Positions 29,629 through 41,850 of a stretch of 64,000 nucleotides of DNA are shown here, piece after piece. Origin of the DNA: Myxocyprinus asiaticus (lineage: Eukaryota; Chordata; Actinopteri; Cypriniformes; Catostomidae); contig NC_059372.1 in NCBI RefSeq assembly GCF_019703515.2, positions 10,649,492 through 10,713,491 on the forward strand. Reading direction: 5' to 3'. Numbering within the stretch: position 1 is the first letter of the stretch; every line of letters begins with the position of its first letter. Under the pieces are notes generated by a model. That model had not been told where the DNA came from. It did not search any database and was given only the letters and a program-made list of their open reading frames with translations. The position numbers were made by a program, and so were the translations under genes.

Positions 29629-29634
29629 ATTAAA
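29629..29634 (+). promoter_or_regulatory. Candidate polyadenylation signal ATTAAA
   Basis: ATTAAA about 100 bases after the stop codon of the plus-strand trypsin-like gene. It is the commonest variant of AATAAA, and no canonical AATAAA lies closer. The next candidate, near 30006, is in an A-rich repeat. This is inferred from spacing only. Confidence 0.4.
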
Positions 29635-29989
29635 AATGTTAGGATCTTACTTTGATGTTTTCCAGACTTAATTATATATGAATTATTGTTCACACTGCAG
29701 TTTTGAAAGAGCGCATCTGTTCCCCAACGACTGGTAGACCTTCTGTAAACACAGTTGTTTGTACAAACTGTTTGGTAAAATGTGCCATATTGCTACTTCT
29801 CTGTAAAATCAGACTGAAGGAATATTCTCCATAGCAACAAATTACAAATGGTTTTACATGGAATTTTACTTGTGAAAGCAATCTGTTCAATATTAAAAAG
29901 AGAGCATTAATGTGTCACATGCTGATTGTAATCAAAACAGACTTCACACTTTTCTTTAAGTACTGCGAGTGGAGACATGTTAAAAGCAT

Positions 29990-30190
29990 GTTAAAGGAAG
30001 AGTTAATAAAAAAAAAAATAAAATAAAAATCATAATTTACTGACCCTCATGTTATTCCAAACCAATATGACTTTCTTTCTTCCATCGAATTAAAATGTAA
30101 TAATTTTAAAGAATATTCAAGTTATAGTTTTCCATACAGTGAAAGTGCATAGGGGCGTGGGCTCCAAAAATCACAATAAGAATGATAAAA
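29990..30190. repeat. TAGTTCACCC-type MITE, partial copy
   Basis: Contains AATTTACTGACCCTCATGTT and TTCCAAACC, the left-internal part of the MITE family, after AAAGGAAGAGTTAATAAA. The right half is missing. It also contains an A-rich stretch with AATAAA. Confidence 0.5.
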
Positions 30191-30230
30191 GTGATGTCCT
30201 GTGACTCATACGCTATGTTACAATTATATA

Positions 30231-31473
30231 TCCTTGTGTGACCCCGCATACACATGCGTGGACATTGTATTTTGGCTTAGTTACATGCAACGCATAAATT
30301 AAATTAATTGAAATCGACTGATCTCAGTTCAGGAGAATCTGTTCTGTCAGTAAAGGGTTAAACTTTCGACATACAGAGTCATGTGACAAAACAACATGGC
30401 GCTGATCACAGCGGAGTTTGTCTGTGGGAGAAATGCCAACAACATTACATCTGGTAAGAAACCTAATTAAGTTTTTACATTGAAACGTGTTTGAGTCAAA
30501 AGATTAGATTCTGTAGTTTCATCCGATAAGCCATTTGTAAAATTTGAGCGATTTATCGCGAAACGCTACACTGCTAAACACAATGTACACTAATGTGTAC
30601 AATATCACAAGGTATTCATTAGAAATCCTATATTTACTGTGCAGTTTCACAGTGAGAAACAAAATGCTGCTTATAGAGGCTTTACTGTATTTGGAGTTAG
30701 GATGAAAATAAGGTGCATTTCGAACTGTTCTGAGACCAGTGCAGATAGACAGCACACTGGAGGTTAAGTCATTCACTAAATAGGGAGCAGGAGAGCATCA
30801 TATAGCTTTCCTACGAAGCCAAGTGCATTCAATCACAACTTCCTATCAAAAGTTCAGTTTCAAGCTGCAGAGGATGTTTGAACCACTCAACATGTTTGGC
30901 AGACATGGGACAATGTTAACAGTATTTAGAGTCAGAATTTATAATGTATAATTTTATTTTAATATGGTTGGCACTGATTGGATGATGCTGGCCATTTCTT
31001 GTATCAGAATTAATTATGCTAATTTCTGATTGATGAAATGCTTCAGCACTGGTTATCACTTATTTGTTTGAGAACATTGATATTTTGTTGCAAAGTAGAA
31101 AAAAACATTGTAACATAAAAGCCAAATCAAGTCAAATAGTTTGTATTTGTATAGTTTTTTATTTGTTCTTTTCCCAATGCACATTGTTCCAAAGCAGCTT
31201 TAAAGAAAATCAGCTGTAATGTCTGTAACATCTCAAAAACATGAATAATCAACACTCCTGAAAACATAATAAACAATTTGATTAAAAAAAAAAAAAAAAT
31301 CTGATTTTCTATAGCTTGGTATTATTTAAAATTTCACAACTTAGTCCTGCTGTCCACATATGTGTGCATACATTTTTAGGAAAATTGTTTGCTCTATAAT
31401 GTTTTAGTTTTTTTTGCACGTCTATTAGACAAATTTTACATTCAAAAATGCTTTTCAGTGTTCAAAAACAGGA
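30231..31473. mobile_element. MITE related to 24719-25752, inverted orientation
   Basis: The left end CCTTGTGTGACCCCGCATAC matches the reverse complement of the right end of the intron 2 element. The similarity continues through AACATGGCGCTGATCACAGC, GGTAAGAAACCTAATTAAG and CTCAACATGTTTGGCAGACA to CACAACTTAGTCCTG near 31337. A piece at about 31125-31240 (TTCCAAAGCAGCTTTAAAG) resembles a LINE 3' tail and is absent from the intron 2 copy, so it is a secondary insertion. The right end is less certain. Confidence 0.7.
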
Positions 31474-31975
31474 AAACAGAGGGCATAATTTGTCTTTGCA
31501 TAAATGATAGAGGATAGCATTGGTTATGTTTTATTCCTTATTCATCTTCTCAATGTCTTTTCTGTTCTATAATTGGTACCTTTTGCACGCTGCATTCTGA
31601 TTGGTGAGATCTCTTTAATGTGCAAAATATGAGCACCAATCAAAATGGCAAATTAAACATGACAAAATTCTTGATTAAAAAAAAACTATAGCATCTTTTT
31701 GCTGTTTTGAAATTGCACATACTCCTGTTGCTATTTTATTTTGATTTTGATTAAATGCGCAGAACCTAATACGTATTCTTCCAAACCAGCTTTACAGAGA
31801 CTGTAGTGAGCAAGCCAAAGGCAACAGTGGAAAAAAAAATCCTAAAATGTTTATGAGTGTGTCAACACGCCATATCTATTTTCTACAGACATGGATATCT
31901 AATGATTTATACACTGGTTTTAGTACCAGTGTACAATCTGTCCACTCCCGCTGTGTTGATGTTTACATCTTGCAT
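31474..31975. other. Intergenic sequence with a LINE-tail-like scrap
   Basis: Near 31780-31830 the text AACCAGCTTTACAGAGACTG and GAGCAAGCCAAAGGCAACAG matches the 3' tail type common in fish L2 elements. The rest shows no feature. Confidence 0.35.
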
Positions 31976-31998
31976 GGTTGTATTTAGTTTATTCTTTC

Positions 31999-32452
31999 AG
32001 GAAGGTGTGAACGTGATTGAGGAGTGGCTGAAATCTGGACAGATTAATCTACACCCGATAGGTGTGCTGAGGCCGTATCAGCACGGCATCAGTAGCGAAT
32101 GTCCCAATTAGGGGACTCTCAAATGTCACAACTAGGGAGATGTCCTTCAGCTTTAAGGGAGTGTCCTTCATCCAGTGGTTATAAATGTGAGAGTACAGTC
32201 TTTACGGATTACATAAAGAGACATCTCAGTTGTGAGATCCACATCTTAAACACGTCAGAGAGGCCTTTCAAGGTCTATCGTATGACATATTCAGCCACAG
32301 TTTTCCACAAGCAGCGTTTCAAAGAGAAAACTGCTTTTTTTGTGGTGCAGATTCTCACATTGTCTGGTTTAGCATGGGCGAACAATAGTCTTACAACTGC
32401 AGCTTTTGTGGGATCTGGCTTTGTTGTCAAACAGACAAAACATGTCATGTAG
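31999..32452 (+). pseudogene. Possible decayed exon with C2H2-type zinc-finger traces
   Basis: A good acceptor (TTTATTCTTTCAG, ending near 31999) leads into an open stretch reading GVNVIEEWLKSGQINLHPIG, ending at a stop at 32109-32111. In another frame from about 32160 the peptide has YKCESTVFTDYIKRHL and TSERPFKVYRMTYSA, resembling a linker (T-x-E-R-P-F-K) between zinc fingers but with some metal-ligand cysteines replaced. In a third frame, ENCFFCGADSHI and YNCSFCGIWLCC follow. Frame changes suggest a broken zinc-finger exon. The resemblance is weak; it may be chance or an unknown gene's last exon. Confidence 0.3.
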
Positions 32453-32460
32453 TTTTCAGA

Positions 32461-32956
32461 TTTGAATGGGTGCTGTCTGTAATTAGGTCAGCCGTATCTG
32501 TTTGCCATGACTGTAATGTAATTTGAGTGATAAAATGTATTAATTATACCTGTTGTGTATTACTGAATGATTAGGTGTAGGTTAGTATTCAGGCATGCTT
32601 CCTCAGTGACCCAGCATAGCAGAACTGTAAAAAAAAAAAAAAAAAAAAATATGTATTTATTAATTTTTTTATGACACATAACAGTAATTAACACTCTTAA
32701 CTATACCACAACAAGAGTTTTGATGGGAAAAAATGGATATAGAATGTCACAGTTTGCTATTGTTTGCTTAAGTCACACAAAATTCCACCCAAACAAAGTA
32801 TGCTTAAAAATCACGTTTTTTAATGATTTATAACACTTTAAGAAAGTCAAAATAAAATGCAACTTCAATATCAATGCTTGGGTCTCTGAGGTTTAAAATT
32901 TGTTTTTGTCATTGCATAAGATAACAAAATATCAAAACAAGCGGCAACTATATTAA
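32461..32956. other. AT-rich spacer
   Basis: Contains an A-run near 32629-32649 and no recognised coding or RNA feature. Confidence 0.35.
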
Positions 32957-33673
32957 ATAAATAATTCACCCAAAAATGAAAATTCTCTCATCATTTACTC
33001 ACCCTCATGCCATCCCAGATGTGTATGACATTATTTTTTTTATTTATTTGCTGAACACAAACGAAGATTTTTAGATGAATATTTCAGCTAAGTACTCACA
33101 ATGCAAGCAAATGGGTACCAACATTTTTAAGCTGCAAAAAGCACATAAAGGCAGCACAAAAGTAATCCATAAGACTCCAGTGGTTAAATCCATATCTTCA
33201 GAAGTGATATGATAGGTGTGGGTGAGAAACAGATCAATATTAAGTCCTTTTTTACTATAAATTCCCCTCCCTGCCCAGTACGTGTCGATATGCACAAAGA
33301 ATGCAAATCGGCAAAAATCAAAATTAGAAGAATGTGAAAGTGGAGAATGATAGTAAAATAAGACTTAAATATTAACCTGTTTCTCAGCCACACTTATCAT
33401 ATTGGTTTAGAAGATATGGATTTAATCACTAGAGTCTTATGGATTACTTTTATCAATACTGAGAATTACTTTTATGCTGCCTTTATGTGCCTTTGGAGCT
33501 TCAAAGATTTGGTCACCATTGACTTGCATTGTATGGACCTACAGAGCTGAGATATTCTTCTAAAAATCTTAATTTATGTTCTGTGAAGAAAGAAAGTCAT
33601 ACATATCTGGGATGGCATGATGGTGAGTAAATGATGAGAGAATTTTCATTTTTGGGTGAACTATCCCTTTAAA
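32957..33673. repeat. TAGTTCACCC-type MITE, full-length copy
   Basis: The left end (TAATTCACCCAAAAATGAAA, then TTCTCTCATCATTTACTCAC) and the right end (GTGAGTAAATGATGAGAGAA, through GGGTGAACTATCCC) are inverted repeats. The interior is a second-order foldback: CATAAGACTCCAGTGG near 33168 against CACTAGAGTCTTATGG near 33427. Confidence 0.75.
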
Positions 33674-33989
33674 GGAAGATGGGGCAAGCACACTTTTCAA
33701 GCATTTCACAAAAATAAGCTTTTTTTGGTTTAAAATATTAGAAACTACACTGTTAAAATTTTGTTATCTAATGCAATGACATTCATACACTTTAAAGTGG
33801 GTTAAGTGTCAATATATTGCACCGCATACTGTATGCATATTTGTATGAGGGCAATTTAGAAATCAAGATCATCATGTACTGTACACTGTAAAAACTGATT
33901 TTAAGGTTTAGTTGTATCAACTAGCTTTTTTGAGTTGACAACTAAAATTTCATGCCAACTTGTTAAGTTTTGAATATATTATTTTTTAT

Positions 33990-34410
33990 TTTCTCCCCAT
34001 TTCTCCCCAATTTGGAATGCCCAGTTCCCAGTGCGCTCTAAGTCCACATGGTGGCATAGTGACAAGCCTCAATCTGGGTGGCGGAGGGCGAATCTCAGTT
34101 GCCTCCGCGTCTGAGACCGTCATTTTATCACGTGGCTTGTTCAGTGCGTTACCATGGAAACATAGCGCGTGTGGAGGCATCACGCTATTCTCCGCAGCAT
34201 CCATGCACAACTCACCATGTGCCCCACCGAGAACGAACCACATTATGGCGACCACGAGGAGGTTAACCCAACGTGACTCTACCCACCCTAGCAAGCGGGC
34301 CAATTGGTTGCTTAGGAAGCCTGACTGGAGTCACTCAGCACACCCTGGATTCGAACTCGTGACTCCAGGTGTGGTAGTCAGCATCTTTACTTGCTGAGCA
34401 ACCCAGGCCC
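33990..34410 (-). mobile_element. tRNA-derived SINE, copy 2 (opposite orientation)
   Basis: Reverse complement of the SINE at 18489-18898. The tail (TTCTCCCCAATTTGGAATGC) is at the left and the A/B-box head (GGGCCTGGGTTGCTCAGCAA on the minus strand) at the right. The body retains AACCTCCTCGTGGTCGCCAT on the minus strand. Copy 2 is slightly longer, keeping a GAGACCGTCA... segment and CACACGCGCTATG absent from copy 1. Confidence 0.85.
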
Positions 34411-35838
34411 AGAGTTTTGATTATATTAACTTGTACTTAAGTTAGATTAACAATCGTATTTGCCATTTCAACTCAATAAATAATGAGGTTAGTGTTGTAG
34501 GCTTATTTTTTTGTAATGTGTGGTCTTTATTTGTGCTGTTTTTGTTGTTTTTGTCATTACTGTTAGTTAATAGTTGTGTGGTGATGTTAATAGCTTATAT
34601 TTAATTTAATGGTGTTTTACCACCATTACTGAGCTTTGTATTGAAAACTCTGTGCCTCCTGTTCAAACTACTGGATGTCCAGCCTTTGCTGGTGATCATG
34701 AAGTTCTTTAATCAGAACTTTAACATTAAATCTTTAGGCGCTGCAAAGCATCCTGGATAGCCTTGTGTGTCACAATATTAAAGTTATTTGAACAAAACCT
34801 GTTAAATCCAGATTACTACAAATAAAAAGTTTTTTCAATGATTATTTACTTAAAGTTGAAAGAAATTGATATTTTTTTTTAATGTAACTTGACTGAGTCA
34901 AAGCAAAAAGACAACTGGCTTAAGCTAAGTTGAGTGAACAATTTTTTTTAATTTATTTATTATTATTTATTTTTTTTACAGTGTTTGAGGATATATGACA
35001 TTCAAACCACAAGAAGGCGTTTACTCCACATCAAAAATCCATTTGAGCGAAATCTTCTGAAATCTCTCAATTTATACAAATCTCATACCCATATAGAACA
35101 TGCAGTTCCTAGAGATACAGAAGAGCCTTGTGCTTTAATTTCTTGCCATGATTATTTAATTGTGGGCTTATCAGCTGTCAGGGCTGTCGCCTGGCTGATT
35201 GAAGGCCACTCTGATCTGCTGGACAAGAGGGTGACAACTGTGACCTGAGTGAGAACACAGGGCGAGGCCACATAAATATAACATTTCAGATCATTGAAGG
35301 AAACAAAGTTAGGTTCCATCAGGAAACTATACTGCAACATTTGACATATGTCTAAGCAGTCATAGACAGCCACTATGGTGACCACCTTGGTGGCCAAGGT
35401 CCACTCACTTGGAGATTTCTGGCCTCAACGGTGGCCTGACATCATGAATGGCCTTTTTACCTGACAGGCTTTTGTGCTGAGAAACGTGAGTCTGGCTTCA
35501 GGAGACACTGTTCTACTCTTTCATCTATTTGTTTTCAAATACTTTCAGTTTAATTATATATTTGCTTTGCCACAGTTTGCATTTGACCTGGGTTTTGCCA
35601 CACACAATTTAGCCTTGATGCTTGTTGTACGCACGTGGACTCGGACAAAAAAAAACTGCATTAGGTTGGTTTTGAAACCCTCTGGCCTTGTGATTTATGG
35701 TGCATGCTCTCAAATGCACTCTCGTAGAAAGGATGGGGCAAAACGAGTGAACTAAATAGCTTTTCTGTTTTTTTTTTTTTTTGTATCAGTGCCTGAAACT
35801 CCCAAAAAGCTGTGTCACTGAAGGGCTCCTCATATGTT
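34411..35838. other. Intergenic sequence, no gene recognised
   Basis: AT-rich on the left (T-runs near 34865 and 34970). 35000-35480 has more balanced composition, but the open frames there carry no motif. A T-run lies at 35767-35782. Confidence 0.35.
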
Positions 35839-36786
35839 TAAAGGGATAGTTCACCCAAAAATGAAAATTCTGTCATTATTCATCCACTTCAAAACCATAT
35901 GACTTTCTGTCTTCTGTGGAACACAAAAAGGTACATTTTTGAAGAATATCCTGACCACTATTTTCCATATAATGAAAGAGAATGGGGACTGGGACTGTTA
36001 AACTATAAAATGAAAAGGGAATATAAAAGTATAATCAAAGTAGTCCATATGACTCATGAGGAGCAGACTGAAATTTTAGTTGTTATTCACTGATAATCTT
36101 CCCATCTAGTGAGTAGTAAACCGCTGTGACGAGGTCATTGAGTCAAAGAATTGAACTCAAGAACTGAATCAGTCTGATTCTAGAACGGTTCATTTTTGTG
36201 ACAGTTTTGTCAAAAGTTTTGTGATTTTGATCAAGCGATTCACTGAAAAGATCCAACTCAAAAGAATGCTTCATTCATGATGATTCGTTAAGGACAGATG
36301 TCCAGATATTTAGTGAATAACAACTTAAATTTCGGTCTGTTCATCACGCAAAGCTTCAGAAGACTTGGAGTATAATGCACTGATAATCTTCCCATCTAGT
36401 GAGTAGTAAACCGCTGTGACGAGGTCATTGAGTCAGTGAATTGAACTCAAGAACTGAATCAGTCTGATTCTAGAACGGTTCATTTTTGTGACAGTTTTGT
36501 CAATAGTTTGTGATTTTGATCAAACAATTCACAGAAAAGATCCAACTCAAAAGAATGCTTCATTCATGATGATTCATTAAGGACAGATGTCCAGATATTC
36601 AGTGAATAACAACTTAAATTTCGGTCTATTCCTCACACAATGCTTCAGAAGACTTGGAGTATAATGCACAAGTCGTATGGACCGTTTTTATGATACTTTT
36701 ATTATTATTATTATTATTATTTTGTAACAACATAAAGGTGAGTAAATAATGACAGATTTTTCATTTTTGGGTGAGCTGTCCCTTCA
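35839..36786. repeat. TAGTTCACCC-type MITE with internal tandem duplication
   Basis: The left end is AAGGGATAGTTCACCCAAAA and the right end TTTTTGGGTGAGCTGTCCCT, inverted. The inside carries two head-to-tail copies of a 290 bp unit, at 36089-36378 and 36379-36668. Each starts CTGATAATCTTCCCATCTAG and ends AGACTTGGAGTATAATGCA. The copies differ at only a few positions. A TTA-repeat lies at 36700-36722. Confidence 0.8.
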
Positions 36787-37489
36787 AGGCTGTGATTTTA
36801 AAAGGAAATAGCTGAATATTTGCGCAGGGGAGTGTGTTTTCTTGCTAAATTTCATTCCAGGTAAACGCAACACTCACAGGATGCACAAGGTAATGAGTTC
36901 CATCAGTCAAAACTGAGTAAAACAAAGTCTTTGCTCTAAATGAACAATGTCATGATTTCACTAACAGCTCCAAATGTACCCCGCCACTTAATGCTGGAAA
37001 CACGTACATTTGAAACATAGTGGCAGCTATTTTTCAACTTCAGCAAGCAGACAAACTCAATTGAGATGGATAGCGCTATTGCAAAAGCCTGGCACATTAA
37101 ACAGCTTACCTGCGAGCCCTCTGACATGCATTAAAATGTCCTGATGTTTATTAGATCGCTGAAACATTGGAATGCAACTAAAAGAGGAATTATGCGCCCT
37201 TGTCACGAATATACAGCCGCATAAGAGAATATAAGTCTATATAATTGCATTTAGTTACAGGAAACATTGTGTACTTCAACTGTGATGCATTTCTGGCATT
37301 TTTAAGCTTGTCTGCAGCTTCCACAAATTAAGAAGAAAAACTGAAGGGAATACAAAGATTTGTAGTTCTAATAATCTGGTGCACCTGTAAAGTTGAGTTT
37401 GGTTTAGTTTGAGTAATACAGTGTTTTTAATGTATAGACATTCATGTAAAATAGTCATTCCTTTGCATCCATCACTTATACAGTAAAAT
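36787..37489. other. Intergenic sequence, possible conserved non-coding DNA
   Basis: No coding motif and no recognised repeat. The composition is balanced and free of homopolymers, which would fit unique sequence. Confidence 0.3.
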
Positions 37490-37645
37490 TTGGTAACAAA
37501 ATGGTATTACGATGGCAATTTGGACATGGTTCCATGGTAATACCATAAATTCCATAGTATATTAATATGGTAATTATTCAGTATTATGGTAAATATCAAA
37601 ATACCATGGTATAACAACCATCGGATGCAATCATTGTACCATGTT
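37490..37645. repeat. Cluster of CCATGGTA-type palindromes
   Basis: ATGGTATTACGATGG, GGTTCCATGGTAATACC, ATTATGGTAAATATC, TACCATGGTATAAC and GTACCATGTTACCATC occur within 150 bases in both orientations. It is a foldback-prone motif cluster, perhaps a MITE remnant. Confidence 0.45.
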
Positions 37646-38175
37646 ACCATCACAGAACTTTCTTCATCACAGAAGAGACCTTGGCAAACACCAATAGGCT
37701 ATTTCTATAAAATATCAATGAAAAATTATAGTTTTAATGAAGTATATGTTAATAATGAAGTCTGTATTTCTGCGTTTTGAGTTGAGCTACATGTGGTTTA
37801 AAAAAAAAAAAAAATCAATGTTTCTATGATCAAAGCACCAAGCTCCTCCAGAGACTCGTTTAAAACTCTTTGGAGACCTGTTTAAAATTTGATCTGTAGT
37901 CACTGTTCAAATCTTAATGCCATCACATTACCTTATGTGTCAAAAAACAAAAAACAGATTTAGTCAATGAGGTCATGCTGTCAAGGGTTATATATTGATT
38001 TCTTTGTCTTGATCTCTTAAAAAAAAAAAAAAAAAGAAAAAGATAGATGTACTATGTAAACATATTCTAACTTTTAAAACCCCAAACCCCCTCTTCAGTC
38101 CACCTTCAGTACACCTTGAAACCAATCTGTAGAAATAGCTCATATAGTTTATATAGGTTATATATATATATATAA

Positions 38176-38389
38176 AACCACTGGAGTTGTATGGATTACT
38201 TTTATGCTGCCTATATGTGCTTTTTGCAGCATCAAAGTTCAGGCCACCATTCACTTGCATTGTATAGTACTACAGAGCTGAGATATTCTTCTAAAAATCT
38301 TTGTTTGTATTCAGCAGAAGAAAGAAAGTCATAAACATCCGGGATGGCATGAGAATTTTCATTTTTGTGTGAACTATCCCTTTAAAGGT
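38176..38389. repeat. TAGTTCACCC-type MITE, right half only
   Basis: Has ATGGATTACTTTTATGCTGC, CATTCACTTGCATTGTAT and TCTTTGTTTGTATTCAGCAG, and ends TTTTTGTGTGAACTATCCCT. The left half is absent. It is preceded by a TA-run at 38159-38174. Confidence 0.65.
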
Positions 38390-39393
38390 GTAGCTGGAAA
38401 TAATGGCCCATTTTATTTAAAAAATGAGAGAGGGGGTGGAAAATGGTCATAAAAAGCTAAATTACGACTGTTTTTGGTGCAAGAAACCTTGACTAACTAT
38501 AAGTGTACCTCTGGGAAAAAACGATGTGATAAAAAATGCATGATATGACCCTTTAAAGTTTATAGCCAGCATGGAATGTTATAGAACTGATGGTCAAATG
38601 AAAAATTAATGAAAAGCACCTCCGAGGTACAGAATGTAAAGATTTTAACTCAGCAAACTTTCAGCTGACCAGATGTAGCATACTTCAAAGCCACAAGATG
38701 AACCTATGGTGAAATTTCACTGAGTGGGTGAAACAAAATGACGGTGACCTGCTTTTCAGCTGCTCTTTAAAGACTTCTAAGTGCACTTATGAAACTCTCC
38801 TGAAGACTAATATGCAGACGAAGACAACGAACAATATGGAATGTATCATTAACATCCTGACCTCTTGTTATGAAAAATGTAAAATACAGTAGGAAATGAG
38901 TTAGGGCAGGCAGAATGGAGACTGTTAATTACGAGCCATTAAGTCATTCCACCAGGCCATTTCTGCAGTGCACTTCAATGAAACATTATTTATTTCTGAC
39001 TGATGTCCTATTTTCTCCTTTCAAGCACTCAGTTCCTGTCTCTCTAGTGTGGGGAGGGGGCCGAGCCGATTTATCAAGTGTAGCTCTCTGAGGAACAGTG
39101 GAAACTAGAGCAGTTTAATCAGGACTCCTAGTGGTGTCATTAAAGGAGACGGGGAACTTTACTCTTTGTCTGGTGCCCTGAAAGGACTTCCTTTATCCAA
39201 ATAATGAAACAAGGATCCCCAATCCCCCCCATCTTCCATTGGTCAGAGTCAATGTTGCTATGTATGAGTGGGTAGGATGCTCAAACAAACAGAGAAATGT
39301 TTTGATTCACAGTGTGTTCAGGGAAATCAACATAAAAATTGCTCACTTAATCTCTGGGAGATAACTGTAAGTAAGCTGGGACAAAAAAAAAGT
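38390..39393. other. Intergenic sequence, no gene recognised
   Basis: 38560-39240 lacks recognised repeats and homopolymers and has balanced composition. A conserved non-coding element is possible, but this cannot be judged from one sequence. Confidence 0.3.
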
Positions 39394-39397
39394 TTAA

Positions 39398-40665
39398 CCC
39401 TTGTGTTGGGTTTGTTTGTGCTAACGCCTTTTGTGCTCCCGGTCAAAAATGACCAGCCCACTAAGATAGTTAATAAATCTCTCATATTGTATATATTATC
39501 CCAAGATATTGCAATAGATCTTTTTGTCAACTTCTATTTTAGTAATTATGACAGGTTTTGAACTTCTTTTTTGAACAGTTTTTTGTTGATAGAAGGATTC
39601 ATTGAACTGAGCTTATGTAATAAATTAATAATCACTTGCTTGATCTAAACAAAATAGGTGTCATATTAAAGCTTAGAGTCTGGATTGTACAATACATATA
39701 GCTGATCCTAACTATTCTTAAATAATGCTCTTTCATTTAATGAGAAATTAGAACTGTTTTGTTCTCATATTTTGCACATTGGTAAAAACATAAACAAGAT
39801 GAGGTAGCCATGTGTTATATATCGTTGGAAAGGTCTCAATTAGTCAAATGCAATGAGCAAATGTGTTTCACTCAGAGGCCAAACTGCAGTGAGTATTATG
39901 TGTATGAATTTCCCACTGACACACATAAATATAATAATCAGGAGTGTCTTTTTGTCACGTTTTCCTTATTACTTCCTGAAACATACATATAACATAGAAA
40001 ACGTCATATGGTAACTTACAACAGACTATCCCAATTCAAACGAGCCCAAACATAACATAATATGATAAGTAGATCTTGAAATATTACTCAATTAGTGTAC
40101 ATGAAAGACGATGCACAAAAGGTCGCTCAACACATGTTGTGTGTGTGTGCACATGTCCGAGGACTTTGTGTGTGCAAACACACATCCACATTACAGTATG
40201 TGCTCATCTAAAGGATTGGGATGCTCCTGAACACTTAATAGTTCTGTATTTTGTAGTCTAATCCATTCATTTCCAATGGATGGTCACTTTATACCGGGAA
40301 CACCATAGATGTAACAAAGTGAAAAAACAAAATGTTATGAAAATTATCTAAAAAAAATGTGTTTGTTCAGATGCCCTGTGTGAACACAATCATGGAATTT
40401 TATTATAAACTACAGTTAAAAAAAAAAAAAAAGTGAATCGGTCAGTTTTGACTGGAACACATAAGCGTAGTATAAAAAAATAAAAAAATAAATAAAAAAG
40501 GCTAATCAATCCTGTCAGTGCAAATTTTATTAAATGTTTTGAGTCATGATCTCTAACTTGAAGCATTAAAACAAATCACATTGACCTACATTGAAAGAGG
40601 GACCTGTGCGATATCTAGAGACCAGAATATCATAGACTTGGAGGTGGTCATTTTTGACCGGGCCA
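39398..40665. mobile_element. TTAA-type (piggyBac-like) MITE, right end eroded
   Basis: The left end is TTAA (39394-39397) followed by CCCTTGTGTTGGGTTTG. Subterminal CCCGGTCAAAAATGACCAGC is inverted at 40648 as GGTCATTTTTGACCGGGCC. A third related block, GGTCAGTTTTGACTGGAAC, lies at 40440. The right outer terminus is missing or replaced by the GTTGCTAGG-type repeat at 40668. No transposase. Confidence 0.55.
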
Positions 40666-40667
40666 GT

Positions 40668-40732
40668 AAACAACCATCTTGCAACCACTCAGAACACCCT
40701 AGCAACCGCATAGTAACATGCTAAAAACATCC
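40668..40732. repeat. GTTGCTAGG-type dispersed repeat, copy 2 (complementary orientation)
   Basis: Reads CAACCACTCAGAACACCCTA then GCAACCGCATAGTAACATGC, the complement of the motif set at 1440-1550 and similar to 59930-60060. Confidence 0.5.
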
Positions 40733-41005
40733 TATTATTGTGACAGCAACATTTGCAAAGGCAAGCACCACTTACATTTATTCAGAAATGTAGCCTAAAT
40801 ATACACACCTAGCTGAGGGATGAATCCAAATTTTATATACAAGTACATTCTACATTAAATAAGTTAAAGTGTGAACTTGAAAATATTAAGTAAATTCAAC
40901 ATTCAAACATGTAAAAATGTATGCTCTAGCTTATGTAAATTTTATTTATGATTGCTTGTAATTTTTACAATGTGTCATGTATTAATTCTTAAGTAGAAAA
41001 CCTTG

Positions 41006-41338
41006 TGTAACGAGGCAGACATGGAATGAGGATCTAAATTCAGCTTTTAAATGGAAATCAAAAATAAAAGTAAATCAGAATAGAATGAAACAAAAACACA
41101 GGAAACCAAGCATAGAACAAGACAACACATGTGAAGACTGACAAAGAAACCAGGGGGAAACAAGGGCTTAAATACATGGGGGCAAACAAGGGAACGAGGA
41201 ACACCTGTGGAAACAATCAGTGGAGAACCAATCATAAAATGAAACTACAAAAGGACTACAAACTAACAGGAAACAGGAACTAAACAAGAAATAACAGTCA
41301 ACAAGTCAAGTCAACACAAAAACAGGGAATATGTGACA
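41006..41338 (-). repeat. 3' LTR of the short LTR element (minus orientation)
   Basis: A 333-base direct repeat of 42886-43188. It keeps about 30 bases that the other LTR lacks (around GGGCTTAAATACATGGGGGC). The two LTRs also differ at scattered positions, so the insertion is not brand-new. Confidence 0.9.
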
Positions 41339-41559
41339 GAGGCCCCCTTTTAAGGGGCGGATTCCAGATGCTCCAAAAAACAAAAACAAATTGTCCATGG
41401 AGTGTGGGGGAAAACAGGTAGTTTGGGGGGGGGGGGGGGGGGGCACAAGGGGAGCAGAGGAACAAGGCAAAGTCAGGGAGGTTTGAAACCAAGGCGGAGC
41501 TGGAGGGATGGAGAGCTAGAGCGACGCTGCAGGCTTGGAGGACCAAGTAGACCAGAGTA

Positions 41560-41850
41560 GATCAGGCGGGTGGCCAGGAGGCCAGGGAGACAAGGGCAGA
41601 TCAGGCGGATGGTCAGGAGACCAGGGCAGATCAGGCGGATGGCCAGGAGACCAAGGCAGATCAGGCGGATGGCCAGGAGACCAGGGAGACCAGGGAGACC
41701 AGAGCAGATCAGGCAGACGGCCAGGAGACCAGGGAGACCCGAGCAGATCAGGCAGACGGCCAGGAGACCAAGGAGACCAGAGCAGATCAGGCGGACGGCC
41801 AGGAGACCAAGGAGACCAGAGCAGATCAGGCGGACGGCCAGGAGATGACC
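41560..41850. repeat. GC-rich minisatellite, 30-39 bp units, inside the LTR element
   Basis: About eight units of AGATCAGGCGGATGGCCAGG with AGACCA, some with an extra GGGAGACCA. A second set of three 36 bp units (GTCTCTGGGGAGTGGGTGGA and variants) lies at 41968-42085. A 19-base G-run sits at 41425-41443. These repeats make both strands open and generate spurious Gly- or Arg-rich plus-strand frames. Confidence 0.85.

Noticed and set aside
33960..34397. 145-codon open frame on the plus strand
   Set aside because: It coincides with the reverse-oriented SINE; open by chance.
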